From positions 1 to 64,000 of the forward strand of contig CAJXNC010000002.1 of assembly GCA_913056125.1 (NCBI GenBank): a DNA stretch of 64,000 nt. Direction: 5' to 3'. Of this stretch, positions 44,247-52,249 are shown in pieces. This DNA comes from an uncultured Altererythrobacter sp. (lineage in GTDB: Bacteria > Pseudomonadota > Alphaproteobacteria > Sphingomonadales > Sphingomonadaceae). Each line of letters begins with the position of its first letter. Position 1 is the first letter of the stretch. The position numbers were made by a program, and so were the translations under genes. The notes under the pieces were generated by a model that searched no databases, was not told where the DNA came from, and was given only the letters and a program-made list of their open reading frames with translations.

Positions 44247-44894
44247 TTAGCCCTGTTCCTCTTCACTGGCTTCTTCTGCGGCCGGAGCTTCCTCGGCAGC
44301 TGCTTCCTCTTCGGCATCTTCTGCCGGGGGAAGTTCGCCAAGCTCGCGATCCGGGTCGAGCGCTTCGGTGAAGCCTTCGCCTTCGGCACGCTCTTCTTCG
44401 TTCATCTGCGCGATGACGTCGACGCCCTGGCTCTGCAGCTCTGCTTCGTCGTCCGAACGGGCAACATTGGCCTTCACCGTCACATGCACCTCGGGGTGCA
44501 GGGCGATGGTCACGTCGAACATGCCGATCGTCTTGATCGGTGCGCCCATGATGACCTGCTTCTTGTCGATGTCATGGCCCTTTTCGACCAGCGAACCGGC
44601 GACGTCGCGGACGTTGACCGAGCCATAAAGCTGGCCGGTGTTCGAAGCGGCGCGGATCAGCACGATCTCGGTGCCAGCAACGCTCGAGCCCTGCGCCTCG
44701 GCAGCGGTACGCTTCTCGGCATTTTCCTGCTCGAGGCGCTCGCGATTGGCTTCGAAGACCTTCTTGTTGGCTTCGTTGGCGCGCAGGGCCTTTTTCTGCG
44801 GCAGCAGGAAGTTGCGGGCATAGCCGTCCTTGACGGAAACGACATCGCCGATGCTACCGAGATTCTCGACGCGTTCGAGGAGAATGATATCCAT
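44247..44894 (-). CDS. rplI: 50S ribosomal protein L9 with acidic extension
   Basis: 215 residues, well above the usual 150. The N-terminal L9 domain (MDIILLERVENLGSIGDVVSVKDGYARNFLLP) and the C-terminal domain end near residue 155. What follows is an extension, first charged (MNEEERAEGEGFTEALDPDREL) and then almost only A and E. L9 keeps the ribosome in register on mRNA. The tail resembles that of S16 in the same window. Confidence 0.95.
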   Translation of the reverse strand: MDIILLERVENLGSIGDVVSVKDGYARNFLLPQKKALRANEANKKVFEANRERLEQENAEKRTAAEAQGSSVAGTEIVLIRAASNTGQLYGSVNVRDVAGSLVEKGHDIDKKQVIMGAPIKTIGMFDVTIALHPEVHVTVKANVARSDDEAELQSQGVDVIAQMNEEERAEGEGFTEALDPDRELGELPPAEDAEEEAAAEEAPAAEEASEEEQG

Positions 44895-44907
44895 GGTCTT
44901 TCTCCCC

Positions 44908-45132
44908 TTACTTCACGATGTAGGGCAGCAGGCCCAGGTGGCGGGCGCGCTTGATCGCCTTGGCCAGTTCACGCTGCTTCTTGGCAGAAACGGCGGTGAT
45001 GCGGCTGGGCACGATCTTGCCACGCTCGGACATGAAGCCCTGAAGCAGGCGCACGTCCTTGTAATCGATTGTGGGGGCGTCCTTGCCGGCGAACGGGCAG
45101 GACTTGCGGCGGCGGAAAAACGGGCGGGCCAT
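44908..45132 (-). CDS. rpsR: 30S ribosomal protein S18
   Basis: 74 residues with the S18 core ([39 protein letters not shown]). It binds next to S6. Its ATG overlaps the S6 stop by one base, and rplI follows 13 bp on. Confidence 0.97.
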   Translation of the reverse strand: MARPFFRRRKSCPFAGKDAPTIDYKDVRLLQGFMSERGKIVPSRITAVSAKKQRELAKAIKRARHLGLLPYIVK

Positions 45133-45497
45133 CAGTTGCGCTCCTCACGGTCGCCACGGCGCTTACGCTCGCGGTCGTTCTTGCGCATCATCACCGAGGG
45201 ACCTTCTTCATGCTCTTCGACAGAGATGGTCAGCCAGCGGATGACGTCTTCATTGATACGGTTCTGGCGTTCGAGCTCGGCCACCAGCGAACCCGGTCCG
45301 TCGATGTTCAACATCACGAAGTGGGCCTTGCGGTTCCGGTCGATCTTGTAAGCGAGGCTCTTCAGGCCCCAGGTTTCGGTCTTCACGACCTTGCCGCCAT
45401 TGGCTTCCACGATTTCCGTGGCACCGGCAGCAAGCGCATCGACCTGAGCCTGGCTCAGGTCCTGACGCGCGAGAAAGATATGCTCGTAGAGAGCCAT
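45132..45497 (-). CDS. rpsF: 30S ribosomal protein S6
   Basis: 121 residues from ATG 45497 ([20 protein letters not shown]); GGAAG lies before it. A longer in-frame stretch upstream is leader. The ferredoxin-like fold and the tail rich in R, K and E are typical of alphaproteobacterial S6. First gene of the operon. Confidence 0.96.
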   Translation of the reverse strand: MALYEHIFLARQDLSQAQVDALAAGATEIVEANGGKVVKTETWGLKSLAYKIDRNRKAHFVMLNIDGPGSLVAELERQNRINEDVIRWLTISVEEHEEGPSVMMRKNDRERKRRGDREERN

Positions 45498-45610
45498 CTT
45501 GCGCTTCCTTTCATTCCATGCCGATCGCTGGCTTGTCCGCGCGGATCGCGGGGCCCCTCCGGCTTTCTTGATTTCCCCTGCCGGACAGGTCCGATCCCGG
45601 GGAAGGGGCG

Positions 45611-45638
45611 CTCTTAGCGAAATCGCCCGGTAATGCAA
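45611..45638 (-). promoter_or_regulatory. Possible rpsF promoter
   Basis: On the minus strand TTGCAT and TAAGAG are separated by 16 bp, a fair match to -35/-10. The site lies about 115 bp before the rpsF start, in the gap shared with the divergent DUF808 gene. Not experimentally supported. Confidence 0.35.
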
Positions 45639-45720
45639 GGCGCAATGCAGGCATGGCCTTTACAGTTTCAGCCCTATAAAGATTGGAGCGGATCAAAAGG
45701 GAAATCGGGAAGGACTGGCC

Positions 45721-46704
45721 TTGCCAAGCGGAATTGTTGCGCTGCTCGACGATGTCGCGGTAATCGCACGTGCTGCGTCCGCTTCTGTCGACGATCTTGC
45801 CATGATGGCGGACGACATCGGCATGGCGGCGGGCCGCGCAGGCTCCAAGACGGCAGGCGTGATCATCGACGATGCCGCGGTAACGCCGAGCTATGTCACA
45901 GGTTTCACGCCCGATCGCGAATTGCCGATCATCTGGAAGATCACACGCGGCAGCCTGATCAACAAGCTGCTGATCCTGCTGCCCGGTGCATTGCTGCTCA
46001 GCGAGTTCTTGCCGCAGGCGATCATCCCCATCTTGATGCTGGGCGGCCTTTTCCTCTGCTATGAAGGCGCCGAAAAGGTGATCGAGAAGCTCGGCGGCGC
46101 GCATCACGGCAAGACGCTGGACGATGTGATCGAGGATCCGGAGACCTTCGAGAAGGAGCGGGTGCAGGGCGCGATCCGCACCGACCTGATCCTCTCGGCG
46201 GAGATCATGGCGATCACGCTGAGCGAAGTCGCTGCAGAGGATCTGGTGACGCGCGGCGGCGTGCTGGCGATTGTCGGCATCGCCGTGACCTTGGTGGTTT
46301 ATGGTGCAGTCGGCCTAATCGTGAAGATGGACGATGTCGGCCTTCACCTCGCGAAGAAGCCATCCAAAACGGCGCGCAAGATGGGCCGGATGCTGCTGCA
46401 TGCCATGCCGCGCCTGCTGACCGTGCTCTCGGTTGTCGGCACGGCTGCCATGCTCTGGGTCGGCGGCGGGATCGTGCTGCACGGGTTGGAAGAACTCGGC
46501 CTGGCCGCGCCGGCGCATATCGCCCACGATATCCAGCACGCCGTCGAACAGGCCACGGGCGGACTTGGCGGTGTCCTAGGATGGGTCAGCAGTGCCGTGT
46601 CAGCCGCTTTGTTCGGTATCGTACTGGGCGCGCTGATCGTCTTCCTGTTGCACAAGGTGCTGCGGTTCGGCCACGCCGACGAGGTGAAAACCCCAGCAGG
46701 CTGA
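45721..46704 (+). CDS. DUF808 (YedI-like) inner membrane protein
   Basis: 327 residues from TTG 45721, with GGAAGGA 8 nt upstream. The N-terminal block GIVALLDDVAVIARAASASV and DDIGMAAGRAGSKTAGVIIDD, then TPSYVTGF and about six membrane segments, are the DUF808 (YedI) hallmarks. Function unknown. It is divergent from the rpsF operon. Confidence 0.88.
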   Translation: MPSGIVALLDDVAVIARAASASVDDLAMMADDIGMAAGRAGSKTAGVIIDDAAVTPSYVTGFTPDRELPIIWKITRGSLINKLLILLPGALLLSEFLPQAIIPILMLGGLFLCYEGAEKVIEKLGGAHHGKTLDDVIEDPETFEKERVQGAIRTDLILSAEIMAITLSEVAAEDLVTRGGVLAIVGIAVTLVVYGAVGLIVKMDDVGLHLAKKPSKTARKMGRMLLHAMPRLLTVLSVVGTAAMLWVGGGIVLHGLEELGLAAPAHIAHDIQHAVEQATGGLGGVLGWVSSAVSAALFGIVLGALIVFLLHKVLRFGHADEVKTPAG

Positions 46705-46706
46705 CG

Positions 46707-47093
46707 TCAGGAGGCTTCGGTGTCCTGCTGTGCCTTTTCGGCCTGTACTGCCTCGGGAACGGGAGCCGGTTTGGGATCGGGCAGGGGCTCGGGCCGCGTA
46801 CTATCGCGCAGCAGGCGGCGCTCTTCCATCGTCCAGTCGTCGACGGTTTCCCAGCAGCGTCCGTCGCTGCATTCGACCCGCCCATCGGGATGGATCACGA
46901 ACCAGTCTTCCCTCGTTATGGCGGACGGATCGACCACCAAAGGTGTCAGGATACGCTCGCTGCCGACCTGCCAGCCCAGTATATTCGATTTGACCAGTTC
47001 GATCTGGCTGTCGTCGAAATAGGCATGGACGAGATAGGTTCCCTTCTCCGCAGGGATCATCCCGATGCCCCCCGGGCGGTAATTCTTCACCAT
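46707..47093 (-). CDS. Hypothetical protein with Pro/Glu-rich tail
   Basis: 128 residues from ATG 47093, with AAAAGGGG about 9 nt upstream. The folded part (KNYRPGGIGMIPAEKGTYLV, HAYFDDSQIELVKSNILGW) is followed by a disordered region rich in P, E and Q. Two cysteines are separated by four residues (CSDGRC). No family recognised. It is convergent with the DUF808 gene, only 2 bp away. Confidence 0.62.
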   Translation of the reverse strand: MVKNYRPGGIGMIPAEKGTYLVHAYFDDSQIELVKSNILGWQVGSERILTPLVVDPSAITREDWFVIHPDGRVECSDGRCWETVDDWTMEERRLLRDSTRPEPLPDPKPAPVPEAVQAEKAQQDTEAS

Positions 47094-47186
47094 CACACGG
47101 TCCCCTTTTCTTGCAGCGCTAGGGGGCGTGTTTGAAAGTGGGACCAATGAGTGTCGTTAACGCGATTTAAGGCTCGGTGGAGCGCG

Positions 47187-47528
47187 CTATTGCGGAACAC
47201 GGGACGCGGTGAGGTCGCGCCCACAATAGCCGCATTCGCGATGCGGAATGCGCGGCCGCGACAGGAATGCGAGGAATCCCGGCGCGTCCCCGCTAGCGGG
47301 AGTGTGGGTAGGCTCGTTGCAATGTGGACAGCGCGGCCAGCGATGCGCGACGAAAGAACAAAGGCCGTATGGCAGGAGTGCGAGGAGGATCAGAAGGAAG
47401 CCCTGCCCTTCGGTTTTGGGCACGATCCAACGCACATCATCCCGAATCGCAAAGATGGTGAGAATCAGGAAAGCGAAGCTGCCGATCAGCAGCCAGTTCA
47501 CAATACGGGCCTTGCCGATCGGCGTCAC
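47187..47528 (-). CDS. Small membrane protein with zinc-ribbon pair
   Basis: 113 residues. Two membrane segments (IVNWLLIGSFAFLILTIFAI and FLLILLALLPYGLCSFVAHRW) precede CPHC and CGYC, a CxxC...CxxC pair typical of a zinc ribbon. Its start overlaps the stop of the Mur-type ligase gene by 4 bp (ATGA), so it is probably cotranscribed. Function unknown. Confidence 0.65.
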   Translation of the reverse strand: MTPIGKARIVNWLLIGSFAFLILTIFAIRDDVRWIVPKTEGQGFLLILLALLPYGLCSFVAHRWPRCPHCNEPTHTPASGDAPGFLAFLSRPRIPHRECGYCGRDLTASRVPQ

Positions 47529-48946
47529 AACCGCGCCAGCAGGTCTTTCGCGAACTGGCTCAGCGTGTCGTCGCGCGCACCCATCACCACCACGCGGTCG
47601 CCCGGTCTGGCAAGTTCGACAATCCGGTCGGCGCAGGCCGCCCGCTCGGACACATGCTCGGCATTACCGCCGAACTCTCGGATCATGGCGATGATCCTCT
47701 CGGTCCCCTCGCTGCGGTCGACCGTGCCGCCGAAATAGACCGGGTCGCACATGATGGTCAGGTCATCATCGGCCATCTCTGCGGCAAAGGTCCGCGCCAG
47801 CTCGTGGCCCATCTGGCGCAAGGGGCCGTAGCCATGCGGCTGGAAGAACGCGATCACGCGGCCCGGCTGGCTCTTCAGCGTCTTGAGCGTGGCGCGACAC
47901 TTTTCCGGATTGTGGCCGAAATCGTCGATCACGGTGATCCCGGCTTCCGAGGTGCCGACAATATCGAAACGCCGGGCCAGCCCCTTGAAGCTGCGCAGTG
48001 CCATGGCCGCATCATGCACCGGAATTCCCCCGGCAACCGCGCCGGCAATGGCAGCAAGCGCATTGGAGAGGTTGTGCATGCCCGGCATGGGGAGGGCCAA
48101 TGTATGGCTCGTATCGTCGCGCCGGTCGACGATCAGCGCGGAAATACCTTTCGCGGTTTCTTCTATCGTGCCCGGTTCGACCCCGATCATGGCATCGGAA
48201 TGCTCGATACCGAAGGAGATCACCCGCTTGGCGCGCCTCGCCAGTTCGCGGGCTTCGAGATTGTCGAAATTCACCGCGGCCACTTCCGCGCTGGCGACGT
48301 AATTGCCGAACAGCACGCGTAGTTCCTCGATCGTCTTGTGATCGAGGCTGACATTGAGCAGCACGGCCACTTCGGGATCGTAGAGCGCGATCGAGCCGTC
48401 GCTCTCATCCACCTCGCTGACGAAGCGGTTGCCATTGCCGACGCGCGCGCTGGCAAAGGGATTTTCCGCGGAGACGAAGTTCTTCATCACCGCCCCGTTC
48501 ATGATCGTGGGGTCCTGGCCGTATTCGTCGACGATCCAGCCGAGCATGCCGGTGACCGTACTCTTGCCGCTGGTCCCGCCCACCGCAAAGCTGTGCGGCG
48601 CAGCGTTGAACATGGCGGAGAGCAATTCGGCGCGGGTCATGCGCTCGCAGCCCAGTTCCAGGGCCTTGGCAACTTCGGGCACCGTGTCCTCAATCGCGGC
48701 GCTGGCGACCAGCACCTGATCGCCTGACGTTATACCGCTGCCATCCTGCGGGAACAGCGCGAAGCCGTGCGCAGCCAGCCAGTCGCGCTTTTCCAGCGTG
48801 CGGCCCTGGTCGAAGCTGCGATCCGATCCGGCGACCGTGGCGCCCATGCCCTTGAGGATCATGGCGAGCGGCAGCATGCCGGAGCCGCCAATGCCGCAGA
48901 AGAGATAGGATTTGAGCGCGAATTCGGCGGAAGGGGCGTTTTTCAT
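47525..48946 (-). CDS. Mur-type ligase (MurC-like, divergent)
   Basis: 473 residues from ATG 48946. The N-terminal domain opens with a MurC-like nucleotide loop (FCGIGGSGMLPLAMILKG), the central domain has the P-loop GGTSGKST at 123-130 and EVDESDGS, and the C-terminal domain has the DDFGHNPEK motif. True MurC and Mpl carry GTHGKT at the P-loop, and Mpl carries VYPPMS in the N-domain; neither is present. The intact Lys128 and acidic motif imply an active ATP-dependent amino acid ligase. It is head to head with an S66 carboxypeptidase, which suggests peptidoglycan recycling. Whether it adds Ala, a peptide or something else is open. Confidence 0.78.
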   Translation of the reverse strand: MKNAPSAEFALKSYLFCGIGGSGMLPLAMILKGMGATVAGSDRSFDQGRTLEKRDWLAAHGFALFPQDGSGITSGDQVLVASAAIEDTVPEVAKALELGCERMTRAELLSAMFNAAPHSFAVGGTSGKSTVTGMLGWIVDEYGQDPTIMNGAVMKNFVSAENPFASARVGNGNRFVSEVDESDGSIALYDPEVAVLLNVSLDHKTIEELRVLFGNYVASAEVAAVNFDNLEARELARRAKRVISFGIEHSDAMIGVEPGTIEETAKGISALIVDRRDDTSHTLALPMPGMHNLSNALAAIAGAVAGGIPVHDAAMALRSFKGLARRFDIVGTSEAGITVIDDFGHNPEKCRATLKTLKSQPGRVIAFFQPHGYGPLRQMGHELARTFAAEMADDDLTIMCDPVYFGGTVDRSEGTERIIAMIREFGGNAEHVSERAACADRIVELARPGDRVVVMGARDDTLSQFAKDLLARL

Positions 48947-49003
48947 CAACACCTGATTATGCGGGGAGTGGCGCTTTGTGAAGCGGATGATAGGGAAAGG
49001 GAG

Positions 49004-49834
49004 ATGATCCACCGGATTGCCCTTTGCTGCCCGGGAAAACCCATGCTGCGCGAGCGGGCCGATGCCGTGCTGGCGCTGGCGGCGCGCGAATATCCCGGCA
49101 TGGAGCTAGTCTTCCACGAACAATGCTTTGCACAAGCTGGCCACTTCGCGGGTGACGATACCACGCGGCTGGCTGCTTTCCTCGATTGCGCCAATGATCC
49201 CGAGGTCGACGCTGTCTGGTTCGCCATGGGCGGATATGGCTCCAACCGCATTGTCGGCGATGCCATTGCCGGGCTGGGCGATGCGGCGCGGAACAAGGCC
49301 TTCCTCGGTTATTCGGATTGCGGCACGCTGCTTGGTGCGCTCTATCGGGAAGGGATTGGCAGGCCGGTGCATGGCCCTCTGGCGGGCGATATTCGCCGCG
49401 AAGGCGGGAAGGATGCGGTGCGCCGCGTGCTCGATTTCTTTGCCGGCAGCGATGACGGGGTGGAGCCGGGCCTCGAGGGCAAACCAACAATGGCTTTCAA
49501 CCTGATGACGCTCGCCATGCTGGTGGGCACGCCCCACATGCCCGATCCGGCCGGCCATGTCGTGCTGGTGGAGGAAGTGGCAGAGCATCTCTACGCGGTC
49601 GACCGGCTGTTTGGCCATGTCACGCAGATGTTGCCCGGCGTCGCCGGATTGCGGCTCGGGCGGGTCAGCGAAGTTCCGGAAAACGACCGTCCATTCGGCG
49701 CGAGCGCAGAGGAAATCGCCCGCTATTGGTGCGAAAAGACCTCCATCCCCTATCTCGGCCGGGCCGATATCGGGCATGACGCTGCCAACAGGATTGTCCC
49801 ATTCGGGCTTGCCCGAAAGTCCCCGCGCTCATAG
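49004..49834 (+). CDS. S66 family L,D-carboxypeptidase (LdcA-like)
   Basis: 276 residues from ATG 49004 (AAAGGGAG just upstream). The catalytic serine lies in MGGYGSNRI, the glutamate in GLEGKPTMAFNL and the histidine in DIGHDAANRIVPFG, together matching the Ser-Glu-His triad of LdcA; GYSDCGTLLGAL is the usual second motif. LdcA removes the terminal D-Ala from cytoplasmic tetrapeptides in murein recycling. The gene shares a 57-bp gap with the divergent Mur-type ligase. It lacks the GGN of the usual GGNL motif (MAFNL here), so the specificity may differ. Confidence 0.82.
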   Translation: MIHRIALCCPGKPMLRERADAVLALAAREYPGMELVFHEQCFAQAGHFAGDDTTRLAAFLDCANDPEVDAVWFAMGGYGSNRIVGDAIAGLGDAARNKAFLGYSDCGTLLGALYREGIGRPVHGPLAGDIRREGGKDAVRRVLDFFAGSDDGVEPGLEGKPTMAFNLMTLAMLVGTPHMPDPAGHVVLVEEVAEHLYAVDRLFGHVTQMLPGVAGLRLGRVSEVPENDRPFGASAEEIARYWCEKTSIPYLGRADIGHDAANRIVPFGLARKSPRS

Positions 49835-49862
49835 TCCGGCGCTCCGAAACAGGAGTTTACGC

Positions 49863-50798
49863 ATGATCGCATTCATCTTTCCCGGCCAGGGCAGCCAGAA
49901 AGTGGGCATGGGCGCAGAGCTGGCCGCTGCCAGCGCGGCCGCGCGCGAGGTGTTCGAGGAAGTGAACGATGCGCTGGGACAGGACCTGTTCGCCATCATG
50001 CGCGAGGGTCCCGAAGAGACGCTGACGCTGACCGAGAACGCGCAGCCGGCGATCATGGCCCATTCACTCGCCATCGCCCGCGTGCTGGAAGGCGAATTCG
50101 GCGTGAAGCTGTCTGAAAAGGGTGAGGCGGTCGCGGGCCACTCGCTCGGCGAATATTCTGCGCTAGCCGCTGTCGGGGCCTTCTCGCTCACCGATACGGC
50201 GCGGCTTCTGAAGCTGCGCGGACAGGCCATGCAGGCCGCCGTTCCGGTGGGCGTTGGCGGCATGTGCGCATTGCTTGGCGCGGACCTCGAAAAAGCAACT
50301 GCGCTGGCCGAAGCTGCCGCGCAGGGCGAGGTGTGCGAAGTCGCCAATGACAACGATCCGGGCCAGGTCGTGCTTTCGGGCCACAAGTCCGCGATCGACC
50401 GCGCGGTGGAACTGGCTAAGGAATATGGCTGCAAGCGCGCCGTTCCTCTGCCCGTTTCCGCGCCCTTCCACTGTTCGCTGATGCAGCCTGCCGCCGATGC
50501 CATGGCAGAGGCGCTGGCCAAGACCCCGCCGCAGCCCATGCTGCTGCCGGTCTATTCCAACTTCACTGCTGGCCTGACCAGTGATCCCTCGGTCGAGCAG
50601 GACCTGCTGGTCAAACAGGTGACCGGCCGTGTGCGCTGGCGCGAAAGCGTTGCCGCCATGGGCGATGCGGGGATGAGCCATTTCGTCGAACTGGGCGGCA
50701 AGGTCGTGGGCCCGATGGTGCGCAAGATCCTGCCCGATTCCACGCAGACCAGCGTGGTGACGATGGACGATATCGAAGCGCTGGCGAAAGAGATTTGA
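49863..50798 (+). CDS. fabD: Malonyl-CoA:ACP transacylase
   Basis: 311 residues from ATG 49863. The opening FIFPGQGSQKVGMG and active-site motif GHSLGE (Ser nucleophile) are intact, with the later SAPFHCSLM carrying the catalytic His. It loads malonyl onto acyl carrier protein. It is followed 16 bp on by fabG. Longer in-frame codons upstream lie within the S66 gene and are not used. Confidence 0.96.
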   Translation: MIAFIFPGQGSQKVGMGAELAAASAAAREVFEEVNDALGQDLFAIMREGPEETLTLTENAQPAIMAHSLAIARVLEGEFGVKLSEKGEAVAGHSLGEYSALAAVGAFSLTDTARLLKLRGQAMQAAVPVGVGGMCALLGADLEKATALAEAAAQGEVCEVANDNDPGQVVLSGHKSAIDRAVELAKEYGCKRAVPLPVSAPFHCSLMQPAADAMAEALAKTPPQPMLLPVYSNFTAGLTSDPSVEQDLLVKQVTGRVRWRESVAAMGDAGMSHFVELGGKVVGPMVRKILPDSTQTSVVTMDDIEALAKEI

Positions 50799-50814
50799 GC
50801 GAGAGGAAAAGACG

Positions 50815-51576
50815 ATGTTCGATTTGACCGGAATGAATGCGCTGGTGACCGGCGCCGCAGGCGGCATCGGCTCCGCCATCTCGCGCGCTTTGGCGGCGCA
50901 GGGGGCACGCCTTGCCCTTTCGGGCAGCAATGGCGCCAAGCTGCGCGCCTTTCGCGAGGAGCTGAACGAAAATTACGAGCATGATGCCGGCCCGCATGTC
51001 GAGATTACCTGCGACCTGTCCGACACCACGCAGGTCGAGGAACTGGTGCCGGCCGCAGTCGATACGCTGGGCGGGATCGATATCCTCGTCACCAATGCCG
51101 GGATCACGCGCGACAACCTTGGCATGCGCATGAAAGACGAGGAGTGGCAGCAGGTCATCGCCATCAATCTCGAATCCACCTTCCGCCTGATGCGCGCTTC
51201 GATCCGCCCGATGATGAAGGCGCGTTTCGGCCGCGTCATCGCCATCACCAGCGTGGTCGGCGCCACCGGCAATCCGGGGCAGATGAACTATTGCGCCGCC
51301 AAGGCCGGGATTACCGGCATGACCAAGAGCTTCGCGCAGGAAGTCGCCAGCCGCGGCATCACCGCCAATTGCGTTGCGCCCGGCTTTATTCGCACGCCGA
51401 TGACCGATGTGCTGACCGACGACCAGAAGGCCGCGATCAATAGCAAGATCCCGATGGGCCGCATGGGCGAGGGCGAGGATATCGGTTCGGCCGTGGCCTT
51501 CCTTGCCAGCAAGGAAGCCAGCTACATCACCGGCCAGACGCTGCATGTAAATGGCGGCATGGCGATGTTGAGCTGA
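50815..51576 (+). CDS. fabG: 3-oxoacyl-ACP reductase
   Basis: 253 residues. The short-chain dehydrogenase motifs TGAAGGIG, NAG, Ser (TSVVG) and YCAAK are all present. It reduces 3-oxoacyl-ACP with NADPH. The usual next gene, acpP, is not present here; an SGNH hydrolase follows. Confidence 0.95.
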   Translation: MFDLTGMNALVTGAAGGIGSAISRALAAQGARLALSGSNGAKLRAFREELNENYEHDAGPHVEITCDLSDTTQVEELVPAAVDTLGGIDILVTNAGITRDNLGMRMKDEEWQQVIAINLESTFRLMRASIRPMMKARFGRVIAITSVVGATGNPGQMNYCAAKAGITGMTKSFAQEVASRGITANCVAPGFIRTPMTDVLTDDQKAAINSKIPMGRMGEGEDIGSAVAFLASKEASYITGQTLHVNGGMAMLS

Positions 51577-51608
51577 TTGGGTTGAACTGATCGGGTCGAG
51601 CTGACCAG
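51567..51608 (+). repeat. Three imperfect 14-bp direct repeats after fabG
   Basis: Units GTTGAGCTGATTGG, GTTGAACTGATCGG and GTCGAGCTGACCAG stand end to end. The first overlaps the last codons and stop of fabG. The copies differ at 2-4 positions. Confidence 0.55.
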
Positions 51609-51628
51609 CCAAGAACAAGGAATATACG

Positions 51629-52249
51629 ATGGGACGGCATATCGTCCTCCTGGGAGATTCGATCTTCGATAATGGCGCCTACGTCCCGGGCTGGCCGGAC
51701 GTTGCCGCGCAATTGCGGGTAGCACTAGGCGATGACGGACAAGTCTCGCTGGGCGCGGTCGATGGCAGCCTGTGCGAACATGTGCACGGGCAGATCGCAG
51801 ACATTCCTGTGGACGCGACCCATGTGGTCATATCTGCCGGTGGCAATGATATCCTCCATTATGCAGCGCTGCTGGAGCAGCAGGCAGGCAATGTTGCATC
51901 GGCAGTGGCCATGCTGGAACAGGCAAGGTCGGAATTCGCGCCAGCCCATCGCCAGATGGTAGAATTGGCGGCCAGTCTCGAGCTGCCCGTGGCAGTCTGC
52001 ACGATCTATGATGCCAATATGGGATCGTTGGTCGCTACGGCGATTTCCATATTCAACGATGCGATAACGCGGCACGTCCACGAGGCAGGGCTCGATCTCG
52101 TCGATCTCCGGCTGGTCTGTAACGAGGCAGCCGACTACGCCAATCCGATCGAACCCTCCGTTGCAGGCGGCGAGAAGATCGCTGCGGCGCTGGCGCGATA
52201 CAGCCTTGCGGTCGAAGATCGCGGCGCTGTCACGCGGGTGTTTCGCTAA
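51629..52249 (+). CDS. SGNH/GDSL hydrolase
   Basis: 206 residues. Block I LGDSIFDNGAYV has the Ser nucleophile and block III SAGGNDILH the Asn; the last Asp/His are probably in the C-terminal part. No signal peptide, so cytoplasmic. The TAA stop overlaps that of the convergent transporter. Substrate unknown. Confidence 0.82.
   Translation: MGRHIVLLGDSIFDNGAYVPGWPDVAAQLRVALGDDGQVSLGAVDGSLCEHVHGQIADIPVDATHVVISAGGNDILHYAALLEQQAGNVASAVAMLEQARSEFAPAHRQMVELAASLELPVAVCTIYDANMGSLVATAISIFNDAITRHVHEAGLDLVDLRLVCNEAADYANPIEPSVAGGEKIAAALARYSLAVEDRGAVTRVFR

Noticed and set aside
47156-47170. Possible CtrA site (TTAA-N6-TTAA)
   Set aside because: CtrA sites need a 7-bp spacer; here it is 6, and nothing in the neighbouring genes suggests cell-cycle control.
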